The position numbers and the translations under genes are program-made. 48,600 nucleotides of DNA from CAZFDE01 sp964517795. GTDB lineage: Bacteria > Planctomycetota > Phycisphaerae > Sedimentisphaerales > Anaerobacaceae. This document shows, one piece after another, positions 1 through 8,032 of the stretch. Every line of letters begins with the position of its first letter. Position 1 is the first letter of the stretch. The notes below the pieces were generated by a model. It was not told where the DNA came from. It ran no database searches and was given only the letters and a program-made list of their open reading frames with translations. The stretch is taken from positions 1 through 48,600 of the forward strand of contig CAZFDE010000013.1 of assembly GCA_964517795.1 (NCBI GenBank), given 5' to 3'.

Positions 1-73
1 AAAGCTATCACATTGTAAAAAAAGAACTTCCAAATTATTCAGCAAACCCTACTTAAAACACGAAATCGACACG

Positions 74-1912
74 ATGAACGATTCCGAACGCCAACACGGC
101 CGCTGCAAATGCAAACACAAGGGCCATAACCCAAAGCGGCCAAAATACGCCTGGCTCAAATGGCTGTTTCCGATTACCGGCCTTGCGGCCCTGATCTGGT
201 TTCTGGTCCGCGTAATCCCCAAACCCACCCGCGCGACCTATCCCTGCCAGCGTGTCGCGGCCCCGCTGGCAAGCAGCTTCGTGATCTGGCTGATGGGGAT
301 TCTCGGCTCGGTGACCTTTTTGCGAAAGGCCCGCGGCCATCTGCACCGATCGCGCCGCTGGGTTGCAGGGATGCTGATCGCCGCCGGCGTCGGTTGTCTG
401 TGGCTGGCGATGTCCTCATCATCGCCCGAACCGGTGATCGCAGGTGATGCAACCCCCAACGATCCGATCGGCACAGCCCGGGGCATCCATCCCGGCCGCG
501 TCGTCTGGGTCCACGATCCAAACGCCACCGACTGGGAGGGCTACCGTTCCGACGAGTACTGGTGGGAGCCGAACCAGACCGATATCAATGTCGTTGAGAA
601 TATGATGAAGCTGGCGATCCGCGGTATCGCCGGCGAACCGAACGACCGCGACAGTTGGGATGCGATCTTTCGCTATTTCAATGTCAACCGCGGCAAAGGC
701 GATATCGGCTACCAGCCGGGCGAGCGGATGATGATCAAGGTCAACCTGACCACCTGCAACGCGCGAACACCGCTCGTCGATCCGTTAACGTATGATAAAA
801 AGGACCATGTCCTGAACAACATTGACAACGCCCCGCAAATGCTGCTGTGTCTGCTGCGGCACCTGGTCAATACCGTCGGCGTTGACCCGAACAATATTAC
901 CCTCGGCGATCCGACCGGCATGATCCCGAACTACTACTGGAACATGCTGACGCCGGAATTTCCGGATGTGAACTATCTCGATAACTACGGCGGTTCCGGC
1001 CGCACGCGCGCCGAATTCTCCGATACACCTTTGAACTGGAGCACGCCCGACGCCGACGGCAAGCTCCAGGATTACCTGCCGGTCAGCTTCGATCAGGCTG
1101 ATTACATCATCAATTTCGCCGTACTCAAAGGCCATTCCTGCGGTATTACCCTGTGCGCGAAAAACCATTACGGCTCGCTGCTGCGCTGCCCGGACACATA
1201 TCTGCGCGATGCCGGTTACCTCGATTACTACGATATGCACCAGAGTCTGCCCAACGCCCGCTGGAGTCCCGGTATGGGGCATTACCGCGCACTGGTCGAT
1301 CTGATGGGCGACCCTAAACTGGGCGGCAAAACCCTGCTGTATCTGGTGGACGGTCTTTACGGCGGCTATACCTGGAACGCCCGACCGTACAAATGGTCGA
1401 TGCCGCCGTTCGGCGACGGCAATGATGCCGAGGACTGGCCCAGCAGTCTGTTCGCGTCGCTCGACCCGGTGGCGATCGATTCGGTCGGGTACGATTTTCT
1501 GCTGGCCGAGTGGCCGCATATCGTCGCCGAGGACGGGCTTGAGGGCGGCGCTGAGGATTACCTGCATGAAGCCGCCGAGGCCAATGCCCCGGATTCCGGA
1601 ACCTTTTACGACCCCGACAAAGATGCCAACGCGATGGAAAGTCTCGGCGTGCACGAGCATTGGAACAACAGTACGGACAAACAATACAGCCGCAACCTGG
1701 GCACCGCTGACGGGATCGAACTGATCAAGCTGCCCTCACCGTTTGCCGGTGACCTGACTTATGACGGCCGCATCGATGGGCAGGACCTGATGCGATTCGC
1801 ACAAAAGTGGCTTTGGTCCGGCACCCCCGGCGGCGTTACCCAGGACCTTTGCCCCGACGGCACCGTCAACTTCAACGATTTCGCCATCATCGCAAAAGGC
1901 TTCAATCCCTGA
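74..1912 (+). CDS. DUF362 membrane-anchored protein with dockerin-like tail
   Basis: 612 residues. A basic, Cys/His-rich N-terminus is followed by three hydrophobic segments (about 27-47, 68-83 and 96-113). A large region (about 140-540) has the look of the DUF362 family, with repeated Asn/Asp/Tyr-rich stretches and a cluster around VLKGHSCGITLCAKNHYGS. The last 54 residues (559-612) form a dockerin/EF-hand-like pair (GDLTYDGRIDGQDL, then CPDGTVNFNDFAIIAKGF), as often ends secreted proteins of Phycisphaerae. DUF362 has no settled function; some relatives are tied to iron-sulfur proteins. The domain after the membrane segments is probably outside the cytoplasm, since the tail type is extracellular elsewhere. 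No promoter is visible in the 73 bases upstream, and the gene appears monocistronic. Confidence 0.8.
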   Translation: MNDSERQHGRCKCKHKGHNPKRPKYAWLKWLFPITGLAALIWFLVRVIPKPTRATYPCQRVAAPLASSFVIWLMGILGSVTFLRKARGHLHRSRRWVAGMLIAAGVGCLWLAMSSSSPEPVIAGDATPNDPIGTARGIHPGRVVWVHDPNATDWEGYRSDEYWWEPNQTDINVVENMMKLAIRGIAGEPNDRDSWDAIFRYFNVNRGKGDIGYQPGERMMIKVNLTTCNARTPLVDPLTYDKKDHVLNNIDNAPQMLLCLLRHLVNTVGVDPNNITLGDPTGMIPNYYWNMLTPEFPDVNYLDNYGGSGRTRAEFSDTPLNWSTPDADGKLQDYLPVSFDQADYIINFAVLKGHSCGITLCAKNHYGSLLRCPDTYLRDAGYLDYYDMHQSLPNARWSPGMGHYRALVDLMGDPKLGGKTLLYLVDGLYGGYTWNARPYKWSMPPFGDGNDAEDWPSSLFASLDPVAIDSVGYDFLLAEWPHIVAEDGLEGGAEDYLHEAAEANAPDSGTFYDPDKDANAMESLGVHEHWNNSTDKQYSRNLGTADGIELIKLPSPFAGDLTYDGRIDGQDLMRFAQKWLWSGTPGGVTQDLCPDGTVNFNDFAIIAKGFNP

Positions 1913-1990
1913 TTCTGCATACGAAAGTATCATTATTTTTGCTGAATGTAGCGGGAATCTGCTGAAATGGGGTGGTTTCATAAGCGGTGC

Positions 1991-2019
1991 TTGACATAAA
2001 CCATTAAAATTTCTAATAA
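1991..2019 (+). promoter_or_regulatory. Sigma-70-type promoter of nfnAB
   Basis: TTGACA at 1991-1996, a 17-base spacer, and TAATAA at 2014-2019. The predicted transcript start near 2026 lies downstream of an in-frame ATG at 2019. This rules out that ATG and supports translation of nfnA from 2061. Confidence 0.7.
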
Positions 2020-2060
2020 TGGGGGCTTCAGACGACACCCAAGTAAACGAATCGATAACC

Positions 2061-2933
2061 ATGAGTCACAAGATCATAAACAAAAAACAGTTAAGCGAGA
2101 ACGTCTTCGAGGCGGATATCGAGGTCCCCTTGGTGGCTTCGGCCCGCAAGCCCGGCCAGTTCGTCATTATCAGCCTCAATAACGAATACGCAGAGCGGAT
2201 TCCGCTGACGATTGCCGGTGCCGACGCCGAGAAAGGCACGATTAAACTGATCTGGCAGCGGGTCGGCAAGACGACCACCGAATTGGCGGACCTGAACGTC
2301 GGCGATACGATTGCCAACGTGGTCGGCCCGCTGGGTCATCCGACCCATATCGAAAAGTTCGGGACCTGTGTATGTGTCGGCGGCGGGATCGGGGCGGCGC
2401 CATTACTGCCGATCACTCGCGCACTGAAAGACGCCGGCAATACGATCGTCACTATTCTCGGCGCGCGAACGAAGGAACTATTGATCCTTGAAGAACCATT
2501 TAAGCAAATCAGCGATGAGATCATTATTACCACTGATGACGGCTCCTGCGGCCGCAAGGCATTGGTTACCGAACCCTTGAAAGAAATCTGCCAGCGATCG
2601 CCCAAGCCCGATCAGGCCTTTGCTATCGGCCCGGCGGTCATGATGAAATTCTGCTGCCAGACAACCAAAGAATTCGATATTCCCACGCTGGTCTCCTTGA
2701 ACACGATCATGATCGACGGCACGGGCATGTGCGGCGGCTGTCGCGTCGAGGTCGGCGGCAAGCCGAAATTCGTCTGCGTGGACGGCCCGGAATTCGACGG
2801 CCATCTGGTCAATTTCGACCTCATGATCAAACGCCTTGGCGCCTATACGAATCAGGAAAAAAAGCTACACGACAAATATAAAGACCACAAATGCAGGATC
2901 GGATTAGATAAAAATAATGACCGCAAAAGATGA
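2061..2933 (+). CDS. nfnA: NfnA-type FAD/NAD-binding ferredoxin-NADP reductase subunit
   Basis: 290 residues from the ATG at 2061. Belongs to the sulfide dehydrogenase/dihydroorotate dehydrogenase electron-transfer subunit family. Visible parts: the FAD-binding RIPLTIA motif (46-52), the NAD-site glycine run CVGGGIGAAPLLP (about 105-117), and a C-terminal [2Fe-2S] cysteine group (Cys224, Cys227, Cys239, in GMCGGC and KFVCVDGP). In NfnAB this subunit takes NADH electrons at FAD and passes them through the [2Fe-2S] centre; the complex couples NADH and reduced ferredoxin oxidation to NADP+ reduction by electron bifurcation. It overlaps the next gene by 17 bases, so the two are translationally linked. 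Family assignment is firm; the NfnA label rests on the nfnB partner. Confidence 0.9.
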   Translation: MSHKIINKKQLSENVFEADIEVPLVASARKPGQFVIISLNNEYAERIPLTIAGADAEKGTIKLIWQRVGKTTTELADLNVGDTIANVVGPLGHPTHIEKFGTCVCVGGGIGAAPLLPITRALKDAGNTIVTILGARTKELLILEEPFKQISDEIIITTDDGSCGRKALVTEPLKEICQRSPKPDQAFAIGPAVMMKFCCQTTKEFDIPTLVSLNTIMIDGTGMCGGCRVEVGGKPKFVCVDGPEFDGHLVNFDLMIKRLGAYTNQEKKLHDKYKDHKCRIGLDKNNDRKR

Positions 2934-4416
2934 AAACGAAAAATTGCTGAACGCGCTGCTGGAAAAACAGGCCAAAGGCGAGCTCAAGCCCAAAGACCGC
3001 TACACGGTCCCGCCGCAAGAGATGCCGCAGCAGGACGCGATCGAGCGCCGCAGCAACGTCGATGAAGTCGCGCTGGGTTACACCGAACTTCAGGCCCGGC
3101 TCGAAGCGATGCGGTGCCTGCAGTGCAAGACCGCCCCGTGCGTCGAAGGCTGCCCGGTCCGCATCCAAATCCGCGATTTCATCGCCGCGATCGCCGAGGG
3201 CAAATACAAAGAGGCGCTGGATATCATCCGTGAAAATTCACTGCTGCCGGCGGTCTGCGGGCGGGTCTGTCCGCAGGAAGTGCAGTGCCAGGAAAAATGC
3301 ACCGTCGGCCTGAAATACAAAGATGTCAATCAGGCGGTCTCGATCGGACGGCTGGAACGGTTCGTCGCGGATTTGGGCCGCAATGAACCGGACGGCGTTC
3401 CCAAAGTCGCCCCGCCGACCGGCATGAAGGTCGCTGTGATTGGCTCCGGTCCGGGCGGAATTGTCGCCGCTTCGGATGTCCGCCGCGCCGGGCACGACGT
3501 TACCGTCTTCGAGGCGTTTCACAAACCCGGCGGCGTGATGGTCTATGGCATCCCCGAATTCCGGCTGCCCAAGGCCATCGTCCAGGAAGAGATTGACACG
3601 CTCACGAAAATGGGCGTCAAGATCGTCTGCAATTTTGTGGTCGGCCGCACGCGAACCATTGAACAATTGATGAACGAAGACGACTTCGATGCCGTTTATG
3701 TCGGCGTCGGCGCGGGCCTGCCGACCTTTATGGGCATCGAAGGCGAATCGCTCGTCGGTGTCTATAGCGCCAACGAATACCTGACCCGCGCGAACCTGAT
3801 GAAGGCCTACGATTTCGGCAAAGGCGCCGACACCCCGATCGCCAAATCAAAGGTTGTTGCGGTCATCGGCGGCGGCAACGTTGCAATGGATGCGGCCCGG
3901 ACGGCAGTGCGGCTCGGCGCCGAAAAGGTGTATCTGATCTACCGCCGCACCGAAAAAGAGATGCCCGCGCGGGTCGAAGAAGTGCACCACGCCAAGGAAG
4001 AAGGCATCGAATTTATGCTCCTGCAAAGTCCGAAGCGGGTCATCGGCGACGAGAACAGTCATGTCAAAGCCATCGAATGCCTCAAATACGAACTCGGCGA
4101 GCCGGACGCCTCCGGGCGACGTCGGCCGGTACCTATCGAGGGCTCCGAATTTCAGATCCCGCTCGATACCGTGATCATCGCCATCGGTAACGGCGCCAAC
4201 CCGCTGATCCGCCAGACCACACCCGGCCTGGAATTCAATAAATGGGGCAATATCGTGGTCGATGAAAACTGCAAGACCGCGATGGAAGGCGTCTATGCGG
4301 GCGGTGATATCGTCCTCGGGGCCGCGACCGTGATTCTTGCGATGGGCCAGGGCCGTACCGCGGCGGCCGCGATCAACCAGTATCTGGCCGAAAAAGCAGA
4401 AAAACAAAAGAAATAA
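2917..4416 (+). CDS. nfnB: NfnB / glutamate synthase small-subunit-like NADPH oxidoreductase
   Basis: 499 residues, cytoplasmic flavo-iron-sulfur protein of the GltA/NfnB family. The N-terminal alpha-helical ferredoxin-like domain has eight cysteines for two [4Fe-4S] clusters (Cys67, 70, 75, 79 and Cys114, 118, 124, 128). The FAD site is VIGSGPGG (about 174-181), followed by KPGGVMVYGIPEFRLPK. The NADPH site is GGGNVAMDAAR (about 318-328), and the C-terminal FAD-binding stretch is YAGGDIVLGAATV. With NfnA upstream it should form the bifurcating NADH-dependent reduced ferredoxin:NADP+ oxidoreductase. No glutamate synthase large subunit is in the window, which favours NfnAB over a GltBD role. 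The 17-base overlap with nfnA indicates an operon. Confidence 0.9.
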   Translation: MTAKDENEKLLNALLEKQAKGELKPKDRYTVPPQEMPQQDAIERRSNVDEVALGYTELQARLEAMRCLQCKTAPCVEGCPVRIQIRDFIAAIAEGKYKEALDIIRENSLLPAVCGRVCPQEVQCQEKCTVGLKYKDVNQAVSIGRLERFVADLGRNEPDGVPKVAPPTGMKVAVIGSGPGGIVAASDVRRAGHDVTVFEAFHKPGGVMVYGIPEFRLPKAIVQEEIDTLTKMGVKIVCNFVVGRTRTIEQLMNEDDFDAVYVGVGAGLPTFMGIEGESLVGVYSANEYLTRANLMKAYDFGKGADTPIAKSKVVAVIGGGNVAMDAARTAVRLGAEKVYLIYRRTEKEMPARVEEVHHAKEEGIEFMLLQSPKRVIGDENSHVKAIECLKYELGEPDASGRRRPVPIEGSEFQIPLDTVIIAIGNGANPLIRQTTPGLEFNKWGNIVVDENCKTAMEGVYAGGDIVLGAATVILAMGQGRTAAAAINQYLAEKAEKQKK

Positions 4417-4538
4417 GACGCTTACCCGCACACTTTACCTTTGACAAAAGCACTCATTTTCAGTAGTCTTTTCCATTTCCGGCCTTTTTCAAGGCTGATG
4501 ACGCGGTTTTTGGGATGAAATGCAGAGCCTCTAAAAAA

Positions 4539-4565
4539 TGTCATTCCCGCGAAGGCGGGAATCCA
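4539..4565. repeat. Dispersed palindromic repeat (ATTCCCGC-GAAG-GCGGGAAT)
   Basis: Perfect 8-bp inverted repeat at 4543-4550 and 4555-4562 with a GAAG loop, framed by TGTC and CCA. This short core is found scattered in many bacterial genomes. A degenerate copy lies at 7888-7916. It sits in the 211-base gap between nfnB and the DUF1015 gene, which otherwise shows nothing clear. Confidence 0.6.
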
Positions 4566-4627
4566 TGTCGTCGTAAAGAGGCAAATGCTGAATTTTGTAA
4601 TTTGTTCTAATAACAGGCATTATTTCG

Positions 4628-5938
4628 ATGGAGATTAAACCATTTAAGGCGTACCGCTACGATGCCAATACGGTCGGCGATGTCAGTTCGTGCATCACGC
4701 CGCCGTACGACGTCATCAATCCCAAACAGCAGGATGCCTATTATCATAAAAATCCGCACAATATCGTCCGTATCATCCGCGGCAAGGCCGACGACGGGGA
4801 TAATGAACAGAACAACGTCTATACCCGGGCCGCCGATTTTCTGAACCAATGGATTCAAAGCGGTGCGCTGAAACAGGACGCCGATGAAGCGATCTATGGC
4901 TATGTTCAGGATTTCGAGATCGCCGGCGTGCCGTTCCAGCGGCTCAGCTTTATCGCGCTGGGCAAACTGGAGGAATTCGGCAAAATCGTCCGCCCGCACG
5001 AACAGATCCTTAAAAAACCCATGCAGGATCGGCTGAACCTGCTGCATGCGGCCGAAGCCCAGTTCGGACTGGTCTTTATGATCTACGAAGATCCCGACCA
5101 AGTCGCCGACAAGGCCATCGAGCACGCGATCACGGATACCCCCCTGATCGACTTCACCGATGAGATGCAGGTGCGCCACCGCCTCTTTGCGATCACCAAT
5201 CCCGAATCGATCGAAGCGATTCAAATGATGATGAACGATAAATACGCGATCATCGCCGACGGGCACCATCGCTACACGACCGCTCTGACCCATTCCAAAG
5301 AGACCGACAATCCAAACGCCCGCTACCTGATGATGTCACTGTGTAACAGTCGTCATGAAGGGCTGGTGGTACTGGCGACCCATCGGGTGGTCAGCGACCT
5401 TGTGGATTTCGATATGGCCAATCTGCTCAAAGCGCTTGGCAGCGATTTTGAAATCACCGAGTTTCATTTCGAAGCCGAACATGAAAAAACCGACTGCAAA
5501 GTTGAATTGCTCGAGCAGATGAAGCAGAAACGCGATGAAAATAAGATCGCATTCGGCCTGTACAGCGGCACAAATGCATTTTACATGATCGTCCTGAACG
5601 ACACGTCCGTCATGGACGCAATCGTACCGGACAAAAGCCCCGCGTGGCGGACGCTGGATGTCTCGGTGCTGCATAAACTCATTCTCGAACGGGTCCTGCA
5701 GATCGACGAAGCGAAGCTGGCGGCCCAGACGAATGTCGAATATGTCAAGGACACCCCCAGCGCGATCGACGAGACGATCGCCCAGATCGACGCCGGGCAA
5801 AAACAGGCCGCGTTCTTCATGAATCCGCCGAAGATCGAGCAGATCCAGCAGGTAGCCGAGGCGGGCGAACGCATGCCGCAAAAATCAACGTACTTTTTCC
5901 CGAAAATGTTTTCGGGCCTGACGATACAAAAATTATAA
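4628..5938 (+). CDS. DUF1015 family protein
   Basis: 436 residues, soluble. Recognised as DUF1015 by the N-terminal pattern KPFKAYRY...ITPPYDVI, by NPHNIVRIIRGK, and by the central ADGHHRYTTAL motif (about residues 203-213). The family has no proven biochemical role, but members often sit next to phosphoglycerate dehydrogenase and class V aminotransferases. Here the next gene starts 26 bases downstream and is such an aminotransferase, so a link with serine or related amino-acid metabolism is a reasonable inference. No signal peptide or membrane segment. No serA is in the window. Confidence 0.85.
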   Translation: MEIKPFKAYRYDANTVGDVSSCITPPYDVINPKQQDAYYHKNPHNIVRIIRGKADDGDNEQNNVYTRAADFLNQWIQSGALKQDADEAIYGYVQDFEIAGVPFQRLSFIALGKLEEFGKIVRPHEQILKKPMQDRLNLLHAAEAQFGLVFMIYEDPDQVADKAIEHAITDTPLIDFTDEMQVRHRLFAITNPESIEAIQMMMNDKYAIIADGHHRYTTALTHSKETDNPNARYLMMSLCNSRHEGLVVLATHRVVSDLVDFDMANLLKALGSDFEITEFHFEAEHEKTDCKVELLEQMKQKRDENKIAFGLYSGTNAFYMIVLNDTSVMDAIVPDKSPAWRTLDVSVLHKLILERVLQIDEAKLAAQTNVEYVKDTPSAIDETIAQIDAGQKQAAFFMNPPKIEQIQQVAEAGERMPQKSTYFFPKMFSGLTIQKL

Positions 5939-5964
5939 CGCAATGAAAAATAAAGGAGTTGCAA

Positions 5965-7053
5965 ATGGTTGACTGGAAAAATCCGCCGCGTTTGTTCATC
6001 CCGGGACCGGTTTTGGTCAAAGACGATGTGCTCGAGCAGCTCGCCCGTCCGACCCTGGGCCACCGACTCAAGGAATACGCCCAGCTTCACGGCGATACGG
6101 TATCGATGCTCAAGCAGATTCTGTTCACCGAGCAGAACGTATTCTTATCGACCTCCAGTGCCTCGGGCATCTGGGAGGCCGCGATCCGCAACTGTGTCGC
6201 GCAGGATGAAACCGTTCTGTGCACGATGTGCGGCGCGTTCAGCGACAAATGGGCCGATGTAGCGAAAAAGTGCGGCCGAACGGTCGAGGAATTGAAAGTC
6301 GATTGGGGAAAGCCCGTCACCGCGGAGATGATCGACGAAAAACTGGCTTCCGGCAAATATGCCGCGATCACAATGGTCTATAACGAGACCAGTACCGGCC
6401 TGACCAATCCCGTTTATGAGATCAGCGAAATGATGAAACAGAAATATCCCGATGTCCTGATCTTTGTCGATGCGGTCTCGGCCATGGTCGGCCTGCCGCT
6501 GGAATTCGACACGCTCGGCTGGGATGTGGTCTTTGCCTCGGTGCAGAAGGCCTTCGCGATCCCGCCGGGACTGGCGGTCGCCGTAGTCAGTAACCGCGCG
6601 CTGGAAAAAAGCAAGAACATCCCCGATCGCGGGTACTATTTCAATTTCGAACTGTGGGCCAAAAACGCCGCCAAGGACCAGACCCTGGTCACGCCGTCGG
6701 TTCCACACATTATGGCGCTCAACTATCAGTGCAAAAAGCTCGTCGACGAGGGCATGCAGAATGTCTGGAAGCGCCATACCGAGATGGCCGAATTCGTTCG
6801 CGGCTGGGCCAAAGAACATTTCGATCTGTTCTGTGAAGCGCAATACGCTTCCGATACGCTAACGACGATCAAGAACACCCGCGGCATCAACGTCGCCGAG
6901 ACAATCAAGGCCCTGCAGGAAAAACACAATACCGTCTTCGGCAACGGCTACGGCAAGATCAAGGAAGAGACGTTCCGCATCGCGCACATGGGCGATATCT
7001 GCATGGCCGACCTGAAAGAACTGACCGGCTGGATCGAAGACGAGATCAACTAA
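5965..7053 (+). CDS. Class V (alanine-glyoxylate/serine-pyruvate type) aminotransferase
   Basis: 362 residues, PLP enzyme of fold type I, class V. Features: N-terminal FIPGPV and GHRLKEY, the SSASGIWEAAIRN cofactor-phosphate region, FVDAVSAMVG with the PLP-pyridine Asp, and SVQKAFAIPPGL carrying the Schiff-base Lys. The start at 5965 is chosen because AAAGGAG (5952-5958) stands 6 bases upstream; the in-frame TTG at 5959 would lie almost on that site. It follows the DUF1015 gene by 26 bases and is closed by a terminator at 7079. Likely substrates are phosphoserine/phosphohydroxypyruvate, serine/pyruvate or alanine/glyoxylate; the sequence alone does not decide. In genomes lacking SerC this type has served as the phosphoserine aminotransferase. 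Confidence 0.85.
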   Translation: MVDWKNPPRLFIPGPVLVKDDVLEQLARPTLGHRLKEYAQLHGDTVSMLKQILFTEQNVFLSTSSASGIWEAAIRNCVAQDETVLCTMCGAFSDKWADVAKKCGRTVEELKVDWGKPVTAEMIDEKLASGKYAAITMVYNETSTGLTNPVYEISEMMKQKYPDVLIFVDAVSAMVGLPLEFDTLGWDVVFASVQKAFAIPPGLAVAVVSNRALEKSKNIPDRGYYFNFELWAKNAAKDQTLVTPSVPHIMALNYQCKKLVDEGMQNVWKRHTEMAEFVRGWAKEHFDLFCEAQYASDTLTTIKNTRGINVAETIKALQEKHNTVFGNGYGKIKEETFRIAHMGDICMADLKELTGWIEDEIN

Positions 7054-7078
7054 GTTTTGTCGATGCATAAAATGATCA

Positions 7079-7106
7079 AAAAGCCCCTGTAATCCGGGGG
7101 CTTTTT
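7079..7106 (+). terminator. Rho-independent terminator after the aminotransferase
   Basis: AAAAGCCCC, a loop TGTAATCC, then GGGGGCTTTTT: a GC stem with A-tract and T-tract, 25 bases after the stop codon. Confidence 0.85.
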
Positions 7107-7172
7107 GCATGACAATGCACGTGTCTGTATAATTTGGGATTTTCGGCCGCCGTACGGTTCGTTTAAAAAGCA

Positions 7173-7226
7173 AAAGGGAGACCGATGCTTTAAATTTCCT
7201 TTCTGTTTTTAGGTCGGTCTCCCTTT
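7173..7226. repeat. Perfect 13-bp inverted repeat in the intergenic gap
   Basis: AAAGGGAGACCGA (7173-7185) and its exact reverse complement (7214-7226) enclose a 28-base AT-rich loop. It lies in the 383-base gap between the aminotransferase and rpiB, after the upstream terminator and before the rpiB promoter. On the minus strand the stem is followed by TTTTGCTTTTT, so it could end transcription there. It could equally be a small RNA or a remnant element. The remaining gap (7227-7390) is AT-rich with no credible gene. Confidence 0.6.
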
Positions 7227-7390
7227 AATATTGCTTCACCAAACACGCCTCGCGAAGCCAAATCGTTTGTTTTGTCTATTTAAAATATACGTCAGATTTT
7301 TAAATCCGGAAATCGAAAAACAGATTTTTTTAAGATTTTTTTTGCCGTCGATGGACACGCATGGTATGCTGTCCATAATCGAAAAAAGAA

Positions 7391-7418
7391 TTGATTTTTT
7401 AACAAAATATGGTATAAT
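7391..7418 (+). promoter_or_regulatory. Sigma-70-type promoter of rpiB
   Basis: TTGATT at 7391-7396, a 16-base spacer, and a perfect TATAAT at 7413-7418. The transcript start near 7425 leaves a leader of about 12 bases with AGGA at 7426-7429, seven bases before the rpiB ATG. Confidence 0.7.
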
Positions 7419-7436
7419 ATGTGGCAGGATTGAGCG

Positions 7437-7865
7437 ATGAAGATATCGATCGCATCGGATCACGCGGGATTCGAATACAAGCAAGTCATCACGCAATATC
7501 TCGAAAATCTGGGGCATGAGGTCGTTGATTTCGGTACGGATTCGACCGAGGCCGTGGATTATCCGGACTTTATCCGCCCGGCCGCCGAGGCCGTCGCTTG
7601 CGGCCAATGCGAACGGGGCATCGTTTTGGGCGGCTCGGGCAACGGCGAGGCAATGGTTGCAAACCGCCTGTCCGGGATCCGCTGTGCGGTCTGCTGGGAC
7701 ATCGTCACGGCCAGACTGGCCTGCGAGCACAATAATGCCAATATGATCTCGATCGGCGAACGAATGATCGATCAGGACACCGCGATCAAGATCGTCAAGA
7801 CCTGGCTGGATACGCCATTTCAGGGCGGCCGACACGAACGACGCATCAAAAAAATCGACGCATAA
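7437..7865 (+). CDS. rpiB: Ribose 5-phosphate isomerase B
   Basis: 142 residues, cytoplasmic RpiB/LacA/LacB family; interconverts ribose 5-phosphate and ribulose 5-phosphate in the pentose phosphate pathway. Diagnostic motifs are the N-terminal IASDHAGFEYK, DFGTDSTEAVDYPDF, GIVLGGSGNGEAMVANR, and CWDIVTARLACEHNNANMISIGER. The active-site loop reads GGSGNGE, not the GTGIG with catalytic Cys of E. coli RpiB. This matches the branch in which a Glu serves as the base (as in Mycobacterium tuberculosis RpiB). Single gene with its own promoter. Confidence 0.93.
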   Translation: MKISIASDHAGFEYKQVITQYLENLGHEVVDFGTDSTEAVDYPDFIRPAAEAVACGQCERGIVLGGSGNGEAMVANRLSGIRCAVCWDIVTARLACEHNNANMISIGERMIDQDTAIKIVKTWLDTPFQGGRHERRIKKIDA

Positions 7866-7887
7866 TCATTCCGTCGGTCTTTGCTTT

Positions 7888-7916
7888 TGTCATTCCCGTG
7901 AAGACTCCGAATCCAG
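7888..7916. repeat. Degenerate copy of the TGTCATTCCCGC repeat
   Basis: TGTCATTCCCGTGAAGACTC followed by CGAATCCAG matches the repeat at 4539-4565 in frame and flanks (TGTCATTCCCG, GAAG, GAATCCA), but the right arm has lost pairing. It lies in the gap between rpiB and the terminase gene. Confidence 0.5.
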
Positions 7917-8032
7917 ACTCTCGGATTTATATCTGAATACCCGCACCTATGGCACAGGCTTGCGCGGGTAGGACAAGTCTGTTGTGCTTTGTGCTTCGAA
8001 TTTCGAAATTTATAATCTTTTGGGGGCATTCT

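Noticed and set aside
785..1684. 299-residue minus-strand frame inside the DUF362 gene
   Set aside because: Antisense shadow; the plus-strand frame has clear domain structure.
7231..7440. 69-residue frame on the plus strand before rpiB
   Set aside because: It spans the rpiB promoter and -10 box, has no ribosome site and a random-looking composition.
7950..7963. Possible sigma-54 promoter (TGGCAC...TTGC) before the terminase gene
   Set aside because: The GG to GC spacing is 9 bases, not the required 10, so it would not form a -24/-12 element.
7949..8032. N-terminal extension of the terminase-like protein
   Set aside because: The added residues come from repeat-derived and AT-rich leader sequence, and a better start with a G-rich ribosome site exists at 8033.
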